Assembly (NCBI GenBank): GCA_023701125.1
Contig: JAMPXO010000040.1
Location: forward strand, 1-37,428
Origin: Vicinamibacteria bacterium
GTDB lineage: Bacteria; Acidobacteriota; Vicinamibacteria; Fen-336
Direction of reading: 5' to 3'
DNA length: 37,428 nucleotides
The stretch's first letter is position 1. Every line of letters begins with the position of its first letter. Under the pieces are notes generated by a model that was not told the origin of the DNA, did not search any database, and worked only from the letters and a program-made list of their open reading frames with translations. Below, one piece after another: positions 24,964 through 33,941 of the stretch. Position numbers and translations under genes: made by a program.

Positions 24964-26735
24964 GTCGACGGACGACGTTCCTGCTCGCGGTCCTGCTCGC
25001 ACCGCTGCTGGCGGCCGGCTGCGCGACCTCCTCCGCCTTCCGCGCCGGCGAGCGGGCTGCCCGCAACCAGGACTGGGATCGCGCCGTGCTGGAGTTCTCG
25101 CGCGCCCTCAAGGAGAAGCCCGAGGACGCGAAGGCCCGCCAGCGGCTGGGCTCGGCCCGCGTCCGCGCGGCCGAAGAGCACGCCCGCGCGGCTCGCGCCC
25201 TGGCGGCGCGCGGCCGCACCCGGGAGGCCCTGGAGGAGTACCGCCTGGCCAGCGACCTCAACCCCGACTCCCCCGGCCTGGCCGACGAAGCCCGCGCCCT
25301 GGAACGCCGCGGCAAGGACGTGACCCAGCCGGCGGCCTACGCCGAGGCCCGCGAGGGGGCGCGCGAGCGCAGCCTGCCTGGCCTGGCGCTGCCGGCCGAC
25401 CTGGGCCCGCTCGGCCTCGACTTCCGCAACGCCAGCCTGCGCGAGGCGTACCAGGCGCTGGCTCGCGCCGCAGGCGTCAACATCGTCTTCGACCCCGCCT
25501 TCCAGGACCAGACGATCAGCCTCGACCTGCGCGACGTGCCGTTCGAGCAGGCGCTGCAGGCGCTGTCCCGGGTCGGCCGCACCTTCCACCGCGTCGTCGA
25601 CTCGAAGGTCGTGCTGGTGCTGCCCGACACGCCGGCCAAGCAGCGCGAGCACGAGCAGCAGTTCGTCAAGACCTTCTTCCTCTCCAACGCGGAGCTGAAG
25701 GAGGCCGTCGACCTGCTGCGGATCGTGCTCGGCGCACGGCGAGTGGCGCCGCTGCCCGGCCAGAACGCGCTGACGATGAACGACACGCCGGACAAGATCG
25801 CGGCGGCCGAGCGCATCCTCGCGGCCATCGACAAGCCGCGCTCGGAGGTCGTGATCGAGGTCGAGATCCTCGAGGTCAATCGCACCAAGCTGCTCGACTA
25901 CGGGATCGAGATCACCTCCGTCGACGTCGAGGGCAACCCGATCGGCATCGCGGGTGCGATCTTCCCCGACCCGACCAACACCAGCATCGAGCAGAACCCG
26001 TACCGCAAGGACAACCTGGTCGTCACCGCGCTGCCCGGCGTCATCTATCGGCTGCTCAAGCAGGACGCCGACACGCGGGTGCTGGCCAACCCGCAACTGC
26101 GCGCGAGCGAGGGCCAGACGGCACAGGCCCGCTTCGGCGAGCAGGTGCCGATCCCGGTCACCACCTTCGCGCCGATCGCCACGGGCGGCGTCTCGCAGCA
26201 GGCGATCACGTCCTTCGAGTACAAGAACGTCGGCGTCAACATCGACATCACGCCCCGCGTCCACCACGAGGGCGACGTCACGCTGGGGCTCAAGCTGGAC
26301 ATCTCGTCGGTCGGTTCGTCGGCGGGCTACCAGGGCCTGCCCACGTTCAACTCGCGCACGGTCAACAGCGTGCTGCGCTTGAAGGAGGGCGAGACCAACA
26401 TCCTGGCCGGCCTGATCTCGGAGACCGAGCGCACGTCGTTCCGCGGCACCCCGGGCCTGTCCGACCTGCCCCTGATCGGCCGCCTGTTCGGGCGCAACTA
26501 CCAGGAGGCGAGCCAGACGGACATCGTGATGACGCTGACGCCGCACGTCATCTCGCGGCCGCCGCTGACTGCCGAGGACCTGAAGAGCTTCGAGGTCGGC
26601 GGCGAGGCGTCGCCCACGCTGTTCGAGGTGCCGTCGCTGCCCTCGCCGCCGGTCACGCCGCGAGCCCCGGAGCCGTTCAAGATCGAGCCGATCCGGCCGC
26701 CCGTCCCGCAGCCGTCGCCGACGCCCCAGCCGTAG
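24960..26735 (+). CDS. TPR-containing secretin lipoprotein (type II/III secretion or type IV pilus family)
   Basis: A 591-residue outer-membrane protein. The signal peptide ends in a lipobox (LLAAGC) near residue 21. TPR-like helices (about 25-130, NQDWDRAVLEFSRALKEKPEDAKA, abbreviated DWDRAVLEFSRALKEKPED) precede an STN/N0-like domain (LDFRNASLREAYQALARAAGVNIVF, shortened) and an N1-type domain (QQFVKTFFLSNAELKEAVDLL). The secretin core (about 300-540) carries VPIPVT, VGVNIDITPRVH, TFNSRTVNSVLRLKEGET and LPLIGRLFG, with a TLTPHVI ending. The tail is Pro-rich. Its partner machinery is not adjacent; the lone GspE/PilB-type ATPase at 14-16.4 kb is the only related gene here. It overlaps lolA by 4 bp. 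Confidence 0.92.
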   Translation: MSRRTTFLLAVLLAPLLAAGCATSSAFRAGERAARNQDWDRAVLEFSRALKEKPEDAKARQRLGSARVRAAEEHARAARALAARGRTREALEEYRLASDLNPDSPGLADEARALERRGKDVTQPAAYAEAREGARERSLPGLALPADLGPLGLDFRNASLREAYQALARAAGVNIVFDPAFQDQTISLDLRDVPFEQALQALSRVGRTFHRVVDSKVVLVLPDTPAKQREHEQQFVKTFFLSNAELKEAVDLLRIVLGARRVAPLPGQNALTMNDTPDKIAAAERILAAIDKPRSEVVIEVEILEVNRTKLLDYGIEITSVDVEGNPIGIAGAIFPDPTNTSIEQNPYRKDNLVVTALPGVIYRLLKQDADTRVLANPQLRASEGQTAQARFGEQVPIPVTTFAPIATGGVSQQAITSFEYKNVGVNIDITPRVHHEGDVTLGLKLDISSVGSSAGYQGLPTFNSRTVNSVLRLKEGETNILAGLISETERTSFRGTPGLSDLPLIGRLFGRNYQEASQTDIVMTLTPHVISRPPLTAEDLKSFEVGGEASPTLFEVPSLPSPPVTPRAPEPFKIEPIRPPVPQPSPTPQP

Positions 26736-26741
26736 TCCATC

Positions 26742-26829
26742 GGGTTTCAGCGCCGGGATGAACCCGGCGCTGGTCCCATGGGGGCTACGTCGCAAACGGA
26801 GCTCCTCCGCCCCCAAACCCCCGTCGGGG
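26742..26829. repeat. Fourth copy of the two-hairpin repeat, between convergent genes
   Basis: A perfect first hairpin CAGCGCCGGG-ATGAA-CCCGGCGCTG (26748-26772) is followed by the same core CCCATGGGGGCTACGTCGC (26775-26793) and the stem TGGGGGC/GCCCCCA (26779-26785, 26809-26815). It fills the gap between the secretin stop and the stop of the minus-strand NHLM/Rsb operon, so it may end transcripts from both sides. The sequence of hairpin 1 differs from the tandem copies while pairing is kept. Confidence 0.9.
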
Positions 26830-28005
26830 TCAGTCGAAGCAGAGGGTCAGCAGCGAGAAGTCGTCGTCCAGGCCCTCGCCGTGAGCCTCCCGCACCTGGT
26901 CGTAGATCTTGCGGGTCGAGCCCGGGGCCGGCGGCGTCGCGAGCAGCAGGGCCTCCAGGGCGGCCTCGTCCATCTCCGAGCCGTCCGTCCGCCGCACCTC
27001 GAAGGCGCCGTCCGAGAACACGTGCAGCACGCCGCCCGGCGGGACCCGGCAGGTCGCCTCCCGGAAGCGGGCGTCGACGTCGAAGCCGATCACCATGCCC
27101 GGCGTGCGCAGCTCCTGGCGCCCGCCCTCGCCGAACAACAGCGCCGCGGGATGGCCGGCCGTGCTGTAGCGCAACTCGCGGGTGGAGGGCGTGTAGACCC
27201 CGTACCAGGCCGTGAAGTACATCTGGTTGTGGCGCTCCATCGGGTAGTCCTCGTTGAGCGCCTTCAGCACGGCCGCCGGCGCCAGCGGGTCGACCTCGCC
27301 GAGGCTGCCCGAGTTCAGCGTGTTCATCAGCGACGTCGCCAGCAACGCCGCGCCGACACCGTGGCCGGACACGTCGAACAGGTAGATCACCAGCCGGTCG
27401 GGCTCCAGGTACACGGTGCCGAAACCGTCGCCGCCGATGCGGGTCGAGGACACGAACGTCCAGTCGCTGCGGATGGCCCCCGTCATCGGCCGTGGCAGCA
27501 CGGAGGACACGTAGTTGGCGGCCTCGGCCAGCTCGGCGGCCAGTTCGGCCTGGCTCTCGCGCAGCGCCACGAAAGCCGCGCGCTCGCGATCGCGCAGCGC
27601 CTTCTTCTCGAGGCAGGCGCCGACCCGGGCCCGCAGCAGCACCGGGTTGAACGGCTTGTTCAGGAAGTCGGTCGCCCCGGCGGTGACCGCCTTGACGACC
27701 AGCTCGATGTCGGTGGCGGCGGAGATCATGATGACGGGGATGTCCCGCCACAGCTCGTGGGCCTTCATCGCCTCGAGCACGCCGAAGCCGTCGAGCCTCG
27801 GCATCATCAGGTCGAGCAGGACGAGGTCGATCGGCTCGGCGGCCAGCCGCTCGAGCGCCTCGACCCCGTCGACGGCGGAACAGGTCGTGTGCCCCTGCCG
27901 GGCGAGCCGTCGCTCCAGCAGGTCGCGGTTCATCTCCTGGTCGTCGACGACCAGGATGTGTCCGCGCGGACCCGCCTGCGCCGCGCCCGCCGCCTCCGGC
28001 GCCAT
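26830..28005 (-). CDS. Receiver-domain SpoIIE/RsbU-type serine phosphatase
   Basis: A 391-residue cytoplasmic protein and last gene of the operon. The receiver domain (15-135) has D21/D22, phospho-acceptor D65 (LLDLMMP) and K117 (LNKPF). After a coiled linker (about 135-170) comes a PP2C/SpoIIE domain with GGDGFGTVYL (D193), FDVSGHGVGAALLA (D211), a FSDGAFEV segment and the final GLDDDFSLLTL. The expected function is dephosphorylation of the STAS protein encoded 5 bp upstream, releasing it to bind the RsbW-like kinase. Start ATG 28005; no sensor kinase is adjacent. The 3' end abuts the two-hairpin repeat. Confidence 0.92.
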   Translation of the reverse strand: MAPEAAGAAQAGPRGHILVVDDQEMNRDLLERRLARQGHTTCSAVDGVEALERLAAEPIDLVLLDLMMPRLDGFGVLEAMKAHELWRDIPVIMISAATDIELVVKAVTAGATDFLNKPFNPVLLRARVGACLEKKALRDRERAAFVALRESQAELAAELAEAANYVSSVLPRPMTGAIRSDWTFVSSTRIGGDGFGTVYLEPDRLVIYLFDVSGHGVGAALLATSLMNTLNSGSLGEVDPLAPAAVLKALNEDYPMERHNQMYFTAWYGVYTPSTRELRYSTAGHPAALLFGEGGRQELRTPGMVIGFDVDARFREATCRVPPGGVLHVFSDGAFEVRRTDGSEMDEAALEALLLATPPAPGSTRKIYDQVREAHGEGLDDDFSLLTLCFD

Positions 28006-28010
28006 CGGGC

Positions 28011-28349
28011 TCAGGCCGAGAGTTCCTGGACGCCTTCGGCGCGGGTGGCGACGATGTGCAGCACCGTGTCGAAGCCGGCGATGTCGAACACCTTGCGGAT
28101 CGCCGGGCGCAGCGCGGACACGGCCAGCTTCCCGTCGACCGCCTTCATCCGCTTGGCGGCCAGCATCAGCACCCGCAGCCCGATGCTGCTGATGTACTCG
28201 AGCCCGGCGAGGTCGAGCAACAGCCGACGCGCCCCACCGTCGATCAGGGCCAGGATCCGCTCCTCGACGCCCTTGGAGGTGACGCCGTCGAGGCGCCCCG
28301 CGAGCGAGAGCGTCAGCACCTCGCCGTCCTTCTGCTCGACCATCTGCAT
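28011..28349 (-). CDS. STAS-domain anti-anti-sigma factor (RsbV-like)
   Basis: A 112-residue single-domain protein spanning a whole STAS fold: VLTLSLAGRLDGVTSKGVEE, ARRLLLDLAGLEYISSIGLRVL (shown as LLLDLAGLEYISSIGLRVL), KLAVSALRPAIRKVFDIAGF. The phosphorylatable serine is in EYISSIG (Ser54/Ser55; Ser55 aligns best with the known site in SpoIIAA/RsbV). It sits between the RsbW-like kinase (12 bp away) and the RsbU-like phosphatase (5 bp away), the classic partner-switching trio. ATG 28349 is used. No sigma factor is encoded nearby, so the final target could be a non-sigma protein. Confidence 0.93.
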   Translation of the reverse strand: MQMVEQKDGEVLTLSLAGRLDGVTSKGVEERILALIDGGARRLLLDLAGLEYISSIGLRVLMLAAKRMKAVDGKLAVSALRPAIRKVFDIAGFDTVLHIVATRAEGVQELSA

Positions 28350-28361
28350 GTCCTTGATCCC

Positions 28362-28790
28362 TCAGATCCTGCGGCGCAAAGAAAGCACGTTGCGACCGCC
28401 TTCGTGGCGGTACTCGATTCCATCCAGCAGGGTGCGCACGAGCTTCAGGCCCAGCCCACCGACGGAGCGCTGCTCGATCGGGCCGGTGGTGACCGCGTCC
28501 CGGACCTGCAGCGGGTCGAACGGGCGCCCGTTGTCCGCGACCTCCCCGCGAACCTCGCCGTCCACCACGCCGAGGTCGATCCACGTCCGCAGCGACGCCC
28601 GGTCGCGGCCGTCGCCCGCGCCGTAGTCGTTGACGTTGGTGACGATCTCCTCGAGCACCAGGTTCAGTTCGCCCACCAGGTCGAGCGAGAGGTGGTGCCG
28701 CTCGCCGAAGGCCTCGAGCGCGACGGCCAGGCGGTCCAACTCTTCGACGTCGTTGCCGAGTTCCAGCCGGAGCGAGGCCATCTCGTTCAT
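28362..28790 (-). CDS. RsbW/SpoIIAB-like serine kinase (HATPase_c_2)
   Basis: A 142-residue GHKL kinase. The N-box is LVLEEIVTNVNDYG (E48, N52), the nucleotide box is VADNGRPFDP (D86-G88) and the glycine box is GGLGLKLVRTL (111-121). It would phosphorylate the STAS protein and hold a target protein in the unphosphorylated state. Start ATG 28790 lies 4 bp after the stop of the NHLM ATP-binding transporter gene, so it is clearly part of the same transcript. A second ATG four codons later is possible. Confidence 0.93.
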   Translation of the reverse strand: MNEMASLRLELGNDVEELDRLAVALEAFGERHHLSLDLVGELNLVLEEIVTNVNDYGAGDGRDRASLRTWIDLGVVDGEVRGEVADNGRPFDPLQVRDAVTTGPIEQRSVGGLGLKLVRTLLDGIEYRHEGGRNVLSLRRRI

Positions 28791-28794
28791 CCTC

Positions 28795-31752
28795 TCAGGC
28801 CACCTGGCGCTTGACCAGGTCCTGGAACATGCCGGGCACGGCCACCAGCTCCTGGTAGCTGCCCTGCTGCACGATGCGCCCGCCCGCCAGCACGTAGATG
28901 CGGTGGGCGCCGATGATGGTACTCAAACGGTGGGCCACCGCGATGCGGGTCGCCTGCAGCTCCATCAGGCTCTGCGACACGATCGCCTGGGTGCGGTTGT
29001 CGAGCGCGCTGGTCGCCTCGTCGAAGAACAGGATGCGCGGCCGCGACACGATCGCGCGGGCGATGATCAGGCGCTGACGCTGGCCGCCGGAGAGCGTGCC
29101 GCCGCCCTGCTGCAGCACGGTGTTCATGCCCATCGGCATGCCCTTGACGTCCTCGTCGAGGCCGGCCATGCGCGCCGCCTCCCAGGCGTCGTCGAGGGTC
29201 AGCGGCAGCGAGCCGATGATGTTCGAGAACACCGACCCGGAGCGAATCGTCGCGTTCTGCGAAACGACACCGATCTTGCGGCGCAGCTTCTGGACGTCGA
29301 GCAACTGCAGGTCGCGGCCGTCGTAGTACACGGAACCGGTCTCCGGCACGTCGAGGCCGAGCAGCATGCGCAGCAGCGTCGACTTGCCCGAGCCCGACGG
29401 CCCGACCAGCGCCACGAACTCGCCCGGCTCGATCCGCAGGCTGACGTCGTTGAGGATCGTGGGGCCGTCCTGCTGGTAGCGGAAGGTGACGTGGCTGACC
29501 TCGATCAGGCCGCTGACCTCACCCGGGTCCGCCTTGCTCAGGTCGACCTCGGGCTTCGTCTCCAGGATCGGCCGCGCCCGCTCCCACAGCGGCACCACGT
29601 TCAGCGCCGACATCGCGGTCATGCCGGTGGCCAGCGACTGCAGCAGGAAGCTGGCGAAGGCGGAGTTGAAGGCGACGAACTCGCCCGGAGTGATCGGCGC
29701 CGGCTGGCCGGCCTCGAGCGCCTCCTTCTGCAGCCACAACACGGCATAGAAGATCGCCAGCGAGCTGAGGATCGGAAACGCCGAGTTGAAGACCTCGAGG
29801 AAGTTCTCGATCGAGCCGGTGCGGTACGCGAGCCGCTTCTGGTGGGTGAACTGGGAGGCCCAGCGCGAGAACGCCCGGCTCTCCGCGCCCGTCACCCGCA
29901 GCTTGGCGATGCCCGCCAGCAGTTGCAGCACGAGGCCCGAGATGCGGCCCTCGACCTCGACGACCTGGCGCTGGATGCGAACCTTGAAGTAGCCGAGGGT
30001 CAGCGTCATGGTCAGCGCCACCAGCACCAGTCCCACCCCGAACAGCGCCAGCTTCCACGAGTAGTAGAACAGCAGCGCGAAGGTGAACGACGAGAACACG
30101 CTGGTCATCAGCGTGGTGATCGTCACCCCCGACAGCAGCCGCCGCATCTGGTCGATGCCCAGCGCGCGCATGGCGAGGTCGCCGGAGGAGAACTGGCGGA
30201 AGAAGCCGGACGGCAGCGTCAGCAGCCGGTCCCACACCGCGGGCTGCAGCGCGGTCGTCATCTTGGCCTCGATCCGCAGCAGCGCCAGCGCCTTGACCAC
30301 CTCGAACAACGCGGTGACCACCGCGACCGTGGCCAGGATCAGCGCCATCTGCACCAGCCGCGACTGGGCGGCCTCGGGGATCACGTCCTGCACCACGACG
30401 CCCATGAAGTACGGCGTCAGCATGCCGAGCACGCCCGCCCCGGCGCCGACCAGCAGCGGCAGCTTGAGGTCCTGGCGGCAGGTGGAGACCGCGAAGGCCA
30501 TCAGGTCGCGCGGCCCCAGCTGGTGGTCGGGCAGCGAGCGGTAGAAGGTCACGGCCTGGCCCTCGAGCGTGGCCGCGACCGCCTCGGTGACCGGGACCCG
30601 GGTGCCCGTGGCCGGGTCCTGGATCTCGTACGCGAACGGCGAGATCGGCAGGATCGCCACCGGCCGCTGGCCTTCCTCCAGCTTGCCGAGGAACGGGCCG
30701 CCGTCCGTCTTCCACCACTCGCCCTTGAGCGTGACGACGCGGCTGCGGATCCGCGAGGTGCGCACGATCTCGTCGAGCGGCTGACGACTGGAGGCGCCGG
30801 CCTCGTCGCCACGCGGCTTGGGCGGGGCCTTGATCTCGATCCCCATCGCCTGCCCGACCAGCGTCGCCGCCGCCAGCAGCGCGTCGTCCTTGTCGAGCGC
30901 GGGCGGCAGCCGCGGGCTGTCGGTCAGCACCGACTGGATCTCGGCCAGGCTCTTCTCGCGGCCCGCCCGGTCGCGCGCCGCCTTCTCCCGCAGCCGGTTC
31001 AGCTCGTCGACCGTCTGCAGCCGCGAGTTGAAGAACTCGCAGCGGAACACGGCGTCGGTCAACGCCCGCAGGCCAGCGACCACCCGGCCGCCGGAGAGCG
31101 CCGCCGCCGTGTCGATCGCGAGCAGCCTGACGTCCTGCACCGGCTGCAGCCAGGCCTCGTGGGCGAGCGGGAAGACGAAACCGCCGCGGCTCGCCTCCGG
31201 GATCTCCTCCATGCCGATGAACAGCGACGGCGACGCCGCACCACCTTCGTGATCGACCCAGAGCACGCCGCGGCGCGGCTTGACGCGCTGGCCCGCTTTC
31301 GCGGACGCGGCGGCCTCGCCCGCCTGCAGCTGCACGTCGGCGCGCGGCTTCGGCACCACGGTGCGAGCGGCGCCGACCGACAGGCCGCCGACCCAGCGAT
31401 CGAGCGCGGGGGCCAGCACGGCCGCCAGCGCCTCGTCGGTCCGCGCGCGCTCGGCCAGCAGCGCAAGAGGCGCGCGGCGGAGGCGAGTGCCCGTGACGCC
31501 GACGGCCAGCAGGCCGAGGCCCTGGCCCTGCTCCACGGGGTCGAGCCCGAGCAGCACGTCGCCCTCGGGGGCCGAGAAGAAGTGGCGGCGGCTACCGGCC
31601 GGCGCGCCGTTCAGGACGCCGATGGAGAACACCTCGACGTGCCCGCGACTGACGTGCCACACGGCCTCCGGGTCTGCGAGCAGCAGCGGATGGTTGCCGC
31701 TGACCTCGATCTCCTCGCCGTGGGCCTCCAGCAGGGTACGGAGCGGATCCAT
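28795..31752 (-). CDS. NHLM-type peptide export ABC transporter, ATP-binding/permease (ABC2)
   Basis: A 985-residue inner-membrane transporter that lacks a peptidase domain. A long soluble N-terminal region (about 1-410) precedes six membrane spans (about 420-720) and an ABC ATPase with Walker A GPSGSGKS (784-791), signature LSGGQ (887-891), Walker B RILFFDEATSALD and the H-loop AHRLS. This length and layout match the NHLM bacteriocin-system second transporter family described with nitrile-hydratase- and Nif11-leader peptides. It is encoded 4 bp after its peptidase partner, with SD GAGGA inside the upstream gene end. The N-terminal region shows no catalytic motif I recognise. Together the two transporters, HlyD and TolC form a complete trans-envelope path. 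Confidence 0.93.
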   Translation of the reverse strand: MDPLRTLLEAHGEEIEVSGNHPLLLADPEAVWHVSRGHVEVFSIGVLNGAPAGSRRHFFSAPEGDVLLGLDPVEQGQGLGLLAVGVTGTRLRRAPLALLAERARTDEALAAVLAPALDRWVGGLSVGAARTVVPKPRADVQLQAGEAAASAKAGQRVKPRRGVLWVDHEGGAASPSLFIGMEEIPEASRGGFVFPLAHEAWLQPVQDVRLLAIDTAAALSGGRVVAGLRALTDAVFRCEFFNSRLQTVDELNRLREKAARDRAGREKSLAEIQSVLTDSPRLPPALDKDDALLAAATLVGQAMGIEIKAPPKPRGDEAGASSRQPLDEIVRTSRIRSRVVTLKGEWWKTDGGPFLGKLEEGQRPVAILPISPFAYEIQDPATGTRVPVTEAVAATLEGQAVTFYRSLPDHQLGPRDLMAFAVSTCRQDLKLPLLVGAGAGVLGMLTPYFMGVVVQDVIPEAAQSRLVQMALILATVAVVTALFEVVKALALLRIEAKMTTALQPAVWDRLLTLPSGFFRQFSSGDLAMRALGIDQMRRLLSGVTITTLMTSVFSSFTFALLFYYSWKLALFGVGLVLVALTMTLTLGYFKVRIQRQVVEVEGRISGLVLQLLAGIAKLRVTGAESRAFSRWASQFTHQKRLAYRTGSIENFLEVFNSAFPILSSLAIFYAVLWLQKEALEAGQPAPITPGEFVAFNSAFASFLLQSLATGMTAMSALNVVPLWERARPILETKPEVDLSKADPGEVSGLIEVSHVTFRYQQDGPTILNDVSLRIEPGEFVALVGPSGSGKSTLLRMLLGLDVPETGSVYYDGRDLQLLDVQKLRRKIGVVSQNATIRSGSVFSNIIGSLPLTLDDAWEAARMAGLDEDVKGMPMGMNTVLQQGGGTLSGGQRQRLIIARAIVSRPRILFFDEATSALDNRTQAIVSQSLMELQATRIAVAHRLSTIIGAHRIYVLAGGRIVQQGSYQELVAVPGMFQDLVKRQVA

Positions 31753-31756
31753 TTCG

Positions 31757-33931
31757 CTATTCCTCGATCAGCTTGGCGTAGGCTCCGGCTTCCGCCTTCA
31801 GGCTCTCGTGGGTGCCGCGTTCGACCACCCGCCCGCGGTACATGACGACGATCTCGTCGGCGTCGCGGATCGTGCTCAGCCGGTGGGCCACGATCAGGCA
31901 CGTGCAGCCACGCCGGCGCAGGTTGTCGTCGATCACCTTCTCGGTCGCGGCGTCGAGCGCCGAGGTGGCCTCGTCGAGCACCATCACGCTCGGGTTCCAG
32001 ACCAGCGCCCGGGCGATCTCCATGCGCTGCCGCTGGCCGCCCGAGAAGTTGGCCCCGCCCTCGGCGACCGGGCTCTTGTAGCCGTCGGTGCGCTGCACCA
32101 GGTCGTCGTGGATGGCGGCGTCGCGCGCCGCCTGCACGGCGTCGATGTCCGACACGGTCTCGTCCCACAGCGACAGGTTGTCGCGGATCGAGCCGCCGAA
32201 CATCGTGATGTCCTGGTCGACCAGGCCGATCGAGTTGGTGAGCACGGCGCGCGGGGTCTGGGCCCGGGTCTTGCCGTCGAACAGGATCTCGCCCGACCAC
32301 GGCTCGTAGAGCCCCGACACCAGCTTGGCGACGGTCGACTTGCCGCTGCCGGATCCGCCGACCAGCGCCACCCGCTGGCCCGGCTTGATGGTCAGCGAGA
32401 AGTCCTCGATCAGCGGCTTCTCCAGCCGGCTGTAGCCGAAGGTCACACCGCGCAACTCGACGTGGCCCTCGAGCTTGACGATCTCGTCGGCCGCCTGGTC
32501 CTCGCGGTCGGTGGCCTCCACCTGCGGGTCGCGCTTGTACATCAGCACGTCGTCGAGGCGGTTGACGTCGCCCTGCATCTCCTGCAACTGGCTGCCGAGG
32601 TTGACCAGCCGGGTGATCGGCTCCATGAAGCTCGCCATCAGCGTCTGGAACGCGACCAGCTGGCCGACGCTGAGGTGGCCCTCCATCACCCGCAGGCCGC
32701 CGACCGCGATCAGCGCCACGTTGTTGAGGCCGACCAGGAACGGCGGCACGGCGTTCAGCCACGACGTGTAGACGCCCAGCTTCTGCTCGGCGTTCATCGC
32801 CTTGGCGTAGACGCCCGACCACTCGGAGAAGAACTCCGACTCGGTGCCGGTCGACTTCAGCGTCTCCATCATCTGGATGCCGCCCATCGCCACGCCCATC
32901 ACCTGCCCGCGCGCGCGCAGCAGCTTCTGGTTCTCGTCGATGCGCTTGCGCGACACGTAGCGCAAGGCCACGATGTTGAACGCCGCGAAGGCGATCCCCA
33001 GCGTGGTCAGCACCACGTCGTAGGCGAACATCACCGCGGCGTAGAACACCAGCGTGCAGACGCTGATGGCGTTCATCGCCAACTGCCCCGACAGCAGGTC
33101 GGCGACCTTGTCGTTGATCTGGACGCGGGTGGCCAGCTCGCCCGGGAAGCGCTGGTTGAAGAAGTCGATCGGCAACTGCAGCACGTGCCAGAAGAAGCGC
33201 GCCGAGGAGGTCAGCGCCAGCTTGGTCTGCAGTCGCAACAGGTAGCGCTGCTGCAGGAACGTCAGCACGCCGCGCACCAGCGCCGTGGCGACCATCGCCA
33301 GCAGCAGCGGCCCGCGCCAGTCGACGCGGCCCGCCAGCAGCACGTCGTCGACGAAGATCTGGCTGAAGGTCGGGATCAGCAGGCCCGGGATGACCAGGAA
33401 CAGCCCGCACAGCACGGCGAACGTGAGCGCCGCCTCGGAGCCGCGCAGGCGCGGCAGCAGCGCCGGCAGCAGCGAGGTCTTGCGCCCGCCCTTGGCGAAG
33501 TCCGGCCCCTTCTCGAACGTCAGCACCACGCCCGTGTAGGACTGGTCCAGCTCCTCGACGGTGATCTCGCGCGGCCCCATCGCCGGGTCGTTGATGTAGA
33601 CCTTGCCGTCCTTGAACCCTTCCAGCACCAGGAAGTGGTTGAAGTTCCAGAACAGGATCATCGGCGTGCCGAGCGCCGGCAGCTCCTCGAGCTCCTTCTT
33701 GAAGCCCTTGGCGACCAGCCCGAACTTGCGGGCGGCCTTCAGCACGTTGTTGGCCTTGCTGCCGTCGCGCGACACGCCGCACTCGATGCGCAGTTCCTCG
33801 AGCGGCACGATCCGGCCGTAGTGGCTGAGGATGATCGACAGCGCCGCGGCACCACACTCGACCGCCTCCATCTGGAGCACGGTCGGGCACTTGACGCGGT
33901 TGTTGGGGAGCTTCGTCGGGTCGAGCGCCAT
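31757..33931 (-). CDS. NHLM-type peptidase-containing ABC transporter (C39 peptidase, ABC1)
   Basis: A 724-residue inner-membrane transporter that should cut the leader after a double-glycine-type site and export the core peptide. The N-terminal C39 peptidase (about 10-135) is intact: Q20 and C26 in LQMEAVECGAAAL, the catalytic His in FNHFLVLEGF and Asp in YINDPAMG. Six membrane spans occupy about 165-450. The ATPase has Walker A GGSGSGKS (525-532), FSGGQRQRMEIARAL, VMVLDEATSALD and AHRLS. The pattern matches the NHLM peptidase/ATP-binding family. ATG 33931 is 10 bp after the HlyD stop. No substrate peptide with a GG leader was found in the window. Confidence 0.95.
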   Translation of the reverse strand: MALDPTKLPNNRVKCPTVLQMEAVECGAAALSIILSHYGRIVPLEELRIECGVSRDGSKANNVLKAARKFGLVAKGFKKELEELPALGTPMILFWNFNHFLVLEGFKDGKVYINDPAMGPREITVEELDQSYTGVVLTFEKGPDFAKGGRKTSLLPALLPRLRGSEAALTFAVLCGLFLVIPGLLIPTFSQIFVDDVLLAGRVDWRGPLLLAMVATALVRGVLTFLQQRYLLRLQTKLALTSSARFFWHVLQLPIDFFNQRFPGELATRVQINDKVADLLSGQLAMNAISVCTLVFYAAVMFAYDVVLTTLGIAFAAFNIVALRYVSRKRIDENQKLLRARGQVMGVAMGGIQMMETLKSTGTESEFFSEWSGVYAKAMNAEQKLGVYTSWLNAVPPFLVGLNNVALIAVGGLRVMEGHLSVGQLVAFQTLMASFMEPITRLVNLGSQLQEMQGDVNRLDDVLMYKRDPQVEATDREDQAADEIVKLEGHVELRGVTFGYSRLEKPLIEDFSLTIKPGQRVALVGGSGSGKSTVAKLVSGLYEPWSGEILFDGKTRAQTPRAVLTNSIGLVDQDITMFGGSIRDNLSLWDETVSDIDAVQAARDAAIHDDLVQRTDGYKSPVAEGGANFSGGQRQRMEIARALVWNPSVMVLDEATSALDAATEKVIDDNLRRRGCTCLIVAHRLSTIRDADEIVVMYRGRVVERGTHESLKAEAGAYAKLIEE

Positions 33932-33941
33932 CAGCCGCCCG

